Assembly: GCA_016234205.1 (NCBI GenBank)
Contig: JACRGN010000133.1
Coordinates: 1-8,215, forward strand
DNA: 8,215 nucleotides
From: Nitrospinota bacterium
GTDB taxonomy: Bacteria > Nitrospinota > Nitrospinia > UBA9942
Direction of reading: 5' to 3'
Of this stretch, positions 5,033 to 8,215 are shown piece by piece. The notes beneath the pieces are model-generated. The model was not told where the DNA came from. It made no database searches and saw nothing but the letters and a program-made list of their open reading frames with translations. Within the stretch, counting starts at the first letter, position 1; every line of letters begins with the position of its first letter. A program made the translations under genes and the position numbers.

Positions 5033-7174
5033 GGTTTTCAGCAAGTAGAGATGAGTATAAACGGCAACAGGCTCTCAATTGAAACAGGAGAGGTTGCCAG
5101 ACAGGCGAATGGTTCTGTATTGGTTAAATATGGCGATACGGTTGTAATTGCAACAGCAGTAGCATCTAAAGACCCTCGTGAAGGGGCTGATTTTATGCCG
5201 TTAACAGTAGATTACAGAGAAAAGTTTTATGCCGCAGGGAAGATACCTGGCGGATTTTTTAAAAGAGAGGGAAAGCCATCTGAGAGAGAGGTTCTTGCCT
5301 CAAGGCTTATAGACAGGCCGTTGCGTCCTCTTTTCCCTGAAGGTTTCACACATGAAGTGCAGGTGATATGCCTTGTCCTCTCTGCCGACCAGAAATATGA
5401 CCCTGACATCTTATCTATAATAGGTGCATCTGCGGCGTTATCTGTTTCAGATATACCATTACTCAACCCTGTCGGGGCGGTAAGGGTTGGAAGGATTGAT
5501 GGGAAGTTCATATTAAATCCCTCCTATGAAGAGATTGGGAAGAGTGATATTAATATAGTCATTGCCGGGACAAGGGAATCTATAATGATGGTTGAGGGTG
5601 GGGCAAAGGAGGTTTCTGAGAATGTAATCGTTGATGCCCTTGCCGTTGGTCATGAAGAGATTAAAAAGATCGTCGGCATTCAATTAGAGTTAAGTAAAAA
5701 TGTAGCTAATGAAAAGATTAAATATCATGAAGCCTCACATGGGAAATATGATACCTTTAGTAAGGTAAAGGAATTTGCAGGCAGAAGGCTTGAAGATGCA
5801 GTAGTAATAAAGGAAAAGCAGGGGAGACAAACAAGGATAGATGAAATACTGAAAGATACGATTGAAAAATTAAAGGGAAGTGAAGAGAACAAGGAACTGG
5901 AAAATGAAATAAAGAAGGCATTTGAAAATTTAGAAAGTGAGACAGTCAGAAGGCTTATACTTGAGAAGGGAATCAGGGCTGACGGGAGGGGTTTAAAAGA
6001 CATAAGGCCTATTAATATAAAGATAGGTGTATTGCCAAGGACACACGGTTCTGCACTTTTTACACGCGGTGAAACTCAAGCCCTTGTAGTTACAACCCTC
6101 GGGACATCAATTGATGAGCAGAGGCTTGATAATTTAGAGGGTAAGAAAACAAAAAAGTTTATGCTTCATTACAACTTCCCTTCATTTTCTGTAGGGGAGG
6201 TAAAATTCATGGGTGGCCCTGGAAGAAGAGAGATAGGACATGGTGCATTGGCTGAAAGGGCAGTCCTTCAGGTGTTGCCGTCAGAAGATGAATTTCCATA
6301 TACAATCAGGATTGTCTCGGATATCTTAGAGTCTAATGGTTCATCATCAATGGCTACCGTATGCGGTGCCTCACTTGCATTGATGGATGCCGGTGTCCCC
6401 ATTAAATCACCTGTGGCAGGTATAGCCATGGGACTCATAAAAGAGGGTGACAGAGTTGGTATACTCTCCGATATACTTGGAATGGAAGACCATCTCGGCG
6501 ATATGGATTTTAAAGTAGCCGGAACCTCTGCTGGAATTACTGCCATACAGATGGATATAAAGATGACAGGAGTTACAAAGGAGATTATGGAGGCAGCGTT
6601 GGAGCAGGCAAAAGAGGGGAGGCTTCATGTCTTAAGAGAGATGGAAAAGGTCATATCACAGCCTAAATCAAACCTGTCAGCCTATGCCCCGAGGATTACT
6701 ATAATACAGATAAAGAGCGATAAGGTCAGGGATGTTATCGGGCCCGGGGGAAAGGTTATAAGGGGTATTGTTGAGCAGACTGGCGTTAACATTGATATTA
6801 AGGATGATGGAACAATATCCATAGCCTCTCCTGATGAAAATGCCGCTAAAAAAGCGATAGACATAATCAAGGAATTAACACAGGAGGCAGAGGTTGGAAA
6901 GATATACATGGGAAAGGTCAGGAAGATTATGGATTTCGGTGCCTTTGTTGAGATACTCCCAGGAACAGACGGGCTTGTCCATATATCCCAGCTGGCAGAC
7001 CGCCGTGTAACCAATGTTTACGATGAGGTAAAAGAGGGGGAAGAGATTCTGGTTAAGGTATTGGAGATAGACAGGCAGGGGAAGATAAGGCTCAGCAGGA
7101 AAGATGCGCTGCGAGAGGGGGATGGTGGAGAAAAGGATTACGGAAGGGCTGTATCAGAAGGTAGTTCTACATAA
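5030..7174 (+). CDS. pnp: Polyribonucleotide nucleotidyltransferase (PNPase)
   Basis: PNPase degrades RNA 3' to 5' using phosphate and can run in reverse to add tails; it is a cytosolic trimer. The 714 residues (E. coli 711) show a first RNase PH domain at about 10-220 with the RNA-contacting FFKR motif (76-79), an all-helical linker at about 240-310, and the catalytic second RNase PH domain at about 315-545. The latter has a phosphate-binding SNGSSS segment (435-440) and active-site D487, D493 and K495 in GMEDHLGDMDFK. A KH domain (about 555-615, loop GPGG 571-574) and an S1 domain (about 622-690) follow. All key residues are present. It starts with TTG behind a strong Shine-Dalgarno. The 3' end overlaps the start of the peptidase gene by 53 nt. 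The hairpin upstream could be a processing site used in autoregulation, as in E. coli, but that is inference. Confidence 0.98.
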   Translation: MGFQQVEMSINGNRLSIETGEVARQANGSVLVKYGDTVVIATAVASKDPREGADFMPLTVDYREKFYAAGKIPGGFFKREGKPSEREVLASRLIDRPLRPLFPEGFTHEVQVICLVLSADQKYDPDILSIIGASAALSVSDIPLLNPVGAVRVGRIDGKFILNPSYEEIGKSDINIVIAGTRESIMMVEGGAKEVSENVIVDALAVGHEEIKKIVGIQLELSKNVANEKIKYHEASHGKYDTFSKVKEFAGRRLEDAVVIKEKQGRQTRIDEILKDTIEKLKGSEENKELENEIKKAFENLESETVRRLILEKGIRADGRGLKDIRPINIKIGVLPRTHGSALFTRGETQALVVTTLGTSIDEQRLDNLEGKKTKKFMLHYNFPSFSVGEVKFMGGPGRREIGHGALAERAVLQVLPSEDEFPYTIRIVSDILESNGSSSMATVCGASLALMDAGVPIKSPVAGIAMGLIKEGDRVGILSDILGMEDHLGDMDFKVAGTSAGITAIQMDIKMTGVTKEIMEAALEQAKEGRLHVLREMEKVISQPKSNLSAYAPRITIIQIKSDKVRDVIGPGGKVIRGIVEQTGVNIDIKDDGTISIASPDENAAKKAIDIIKELTQEAEVGKIYMGKVRKIMDFGAFVEILPGTDGLVHISQLADRRVTNVYDEVKEGEEILVKVLEIDRQGKIRLSRKDALREGDGGEKDYGRAVSEGSST

Positions 7175-8215
7175 TGGCATAAGGATTGTCACAGAGAAGA
7201 TACCGTATTTAAGATCGGTTTCAATTGGTATTTGGATAAACAGCGGTTCAAGGGATGAGGAAGATAAAAACAGCGGAATCTCGCACTTCCTTGAACATCT
7301 TGCTTTTAAAGGTACAGAGAAGAGAAGTGCCAGGCAGATAGCCTTTGAGATGGACTCCATCGGCGGACAGATAGATGCCTTTACAAGCAGGGAATATACA
7401 TGCTATTCAGCAAAGGTTCTGGATGAACACCTGCCGGTTGCCATTGACCTCCTTTCAGATATACTCTTAAATTCTACCCTTAAACCTGCAGATATAGATA
7501 AGGAACGACAGGTAATATTAGAAGAGGTCAAGTTTGTAGAGGATAACCCCGCAGATTATATATATGACCTCCTCTATCAGAGTGTATGGTCATCCCATCC
7601 CCTTGGACGCTCCATCCTTGGAAACCCTGAATCAATAGAGAGGATTGATAGAAATAAACTGGTTAATCACCTTGATAATCATTACATCCCAAAAAATATT
7701 ATAATTGCAGTTGCCGGAAATATTAATGAGGATAGATTAAAGGAACTCCTTGAAAAGGCATTTGGCAGTTTGAACAAGAATGCTTCATCAAGCAGAGAAG
7801 CACCTCCTGAAATAAAAAGAAATTTTATCATTAAGGAAAGGGAATTGGAGCAGGTGCATTTCTGCCTCGGGACAAAGGGGCTTAGAAGCGCCGATGATAA
7901 CAGGTTTGAAGGGTATCTGTTAAATACAATACTCGGCGGAAGCATGAGCTCAAGGCTTTTTCAGAAGATAAGGGAGGATTATGGACTGGCTTATTCCATA
8001 CACTCCTTTATATCACCCTATGCCGATACAGGGCTCCTTGGAATATATGCTGGGACCAGCGCTGAATTTTTTGAAAAGGTCTTAAAGATGTCATTGGAGG
8101 AATTTAAACTTTTAATGACTGTTAAAGTTTCCGGTGATGAATTGAAAAAGGCAAAAGAGCAGTTAAAAGGGAATCTGATGCTCTCCCTTGAAAGCTCCAG
8201 CAGCAGGATGAATCA
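7122..8215 (+). CDS. M16-family zinc metallopeptidase (processing-peptidase-like), 3' truncated by window edge
   Basis: The frame is open from ATG 7122 to the window end (364 codons, no stop). The N-terminal M16 domain shows YQKVVLHNGIRIV (11-23), SVSIGIWINSGSRDE (32-46), the inverted zinc-binding motif HFLEH (55-59; H55 and H59 ligands, E58 catalytic), GGQIDAFTSREYT (81-93), and the downstream acidic ligand region ILEEVKFVEDNP (132-143). The second M16 domain starts near 220 and has LGGSMSSRLFQKIREDYGLAYSI, the usual substrate-binding Arg/Tyr region. Full-length relatives are about 410-430 residues, so some 50 are missing. It resembles the B. subtilis YmxG/MlpA protein encoded downstream of pnp. 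There is no signal peptide. ATG 7122 overlaps pnp by 53 nt and has a GAGAGGGG purine run directly before it. GTG 7125 is spaced slightly better; the family match begins only at residue 11. Confidence 0.95.
   Translation, partial: MVEKRITEGLYQKVVLHNGIRIVTEKIPYLRSVSIGIWINSGSRDEEDKNSGISHFLEHLAFKGTEKRSARQIAFEMDSIGGQIDAFTSREYTCYSAKVLDEHLPVAIDLLSDILLNSTLKPADIDKERQVILEEVKFVEDNPADYIYDLLYQSVWSSHPLGRSILGNPESIERIDRNKLVNHLDNHYIPKNIIIAVAGNINEDRLKELLEKAFGSLNKNASSSREAPPEIKRNFIIKERELEQVHFCLGTKGLRSADDNRFEGYLLNTILGGSMSSRLFQKIREDYGLAYSIHSFISPYADTGLLGIYAGTSAEFFEKVLKMSLEEFKLLMTVKVSGDELKKAKEQLKGNLMLSLESSSSRMN

Overview
This is a stretch of bacterial chromosome carrying a transcription, translation and RNA-decay operon, with every gene on the + strand. 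The order is nusA (5' end outside the window), infB, a DUF503/YlxP-family gene, rbfA, truB, rpsO, pnp, and an M16 zinc-peptidase gene cut by the right edge. The DNA is AT-leaning (about 40% G+C by eye) with heavy use of ATA, AGA and AGG codons. DUF503 between infB and rbfA, and an M16 peptidase after pnp, are arrangements found in several phyla, including Firmicutes, Desulfobacterota and Nitrospirota-like bacteria. I lean weakly towards a Nitrospirota/Desulfobacterota-type organism, but the sequence alone does not settle it. No mobile element, tRNA, rRNA or CRISPR array is visible.

Layout: nusA ends at 852; infB runs 903-3017 (true start possibly 912); DUF503 3095-3376; rbfA 3456-3833; truB 3900-4592; rpsO 4664-4933; pnp 5030-7174; the M16 peptidase starts at 7122 inside pnp and runs off the end. 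No gene-free stretch exceeds 300 bases. The nrnA/recJ-like and ribF genes often found near truB are absent here.

The genes act together on making and maintaining RNA and ribosomes. NusA controls RNA polymerase pausing and antitermination, IF2 delivers initiator tRNA, RbfA matures the 30S subunit, TruB modifies tRNA, S15 nucleates the 30S platform, and PNPase degrades RNA. The promoter-like site before rpsO and the rpsO-pnp pairing resemble the well-studied E. coli rpsO-pnp arrangement.

The unusual part lies between the genes. Five of the six non-overlapping gaps are filled almost entirely by long imperfect hairpins. Both arms of each hairpin are tandem arrays of degenerate 6-7-nt units in opposite orientation: an agtgtc-type unit in three gaps, aattacg in one, agtaaga in one. 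Two arrays run into the upstream coding sequence and encode the C-terminal tails of NusA (an Ser/Glu-rich dipeptide repeat) and RbfA. The three genes DUF503, rbfA and truB start 3-9 nt after such a hairpin and have no visible Shine-Dalgarno. The only gap without a hairpin, truB-rpsO, is the one with a good sigma70-type promoter. This gap-filling inverted-array architecture is the best candidate here for something under-described.
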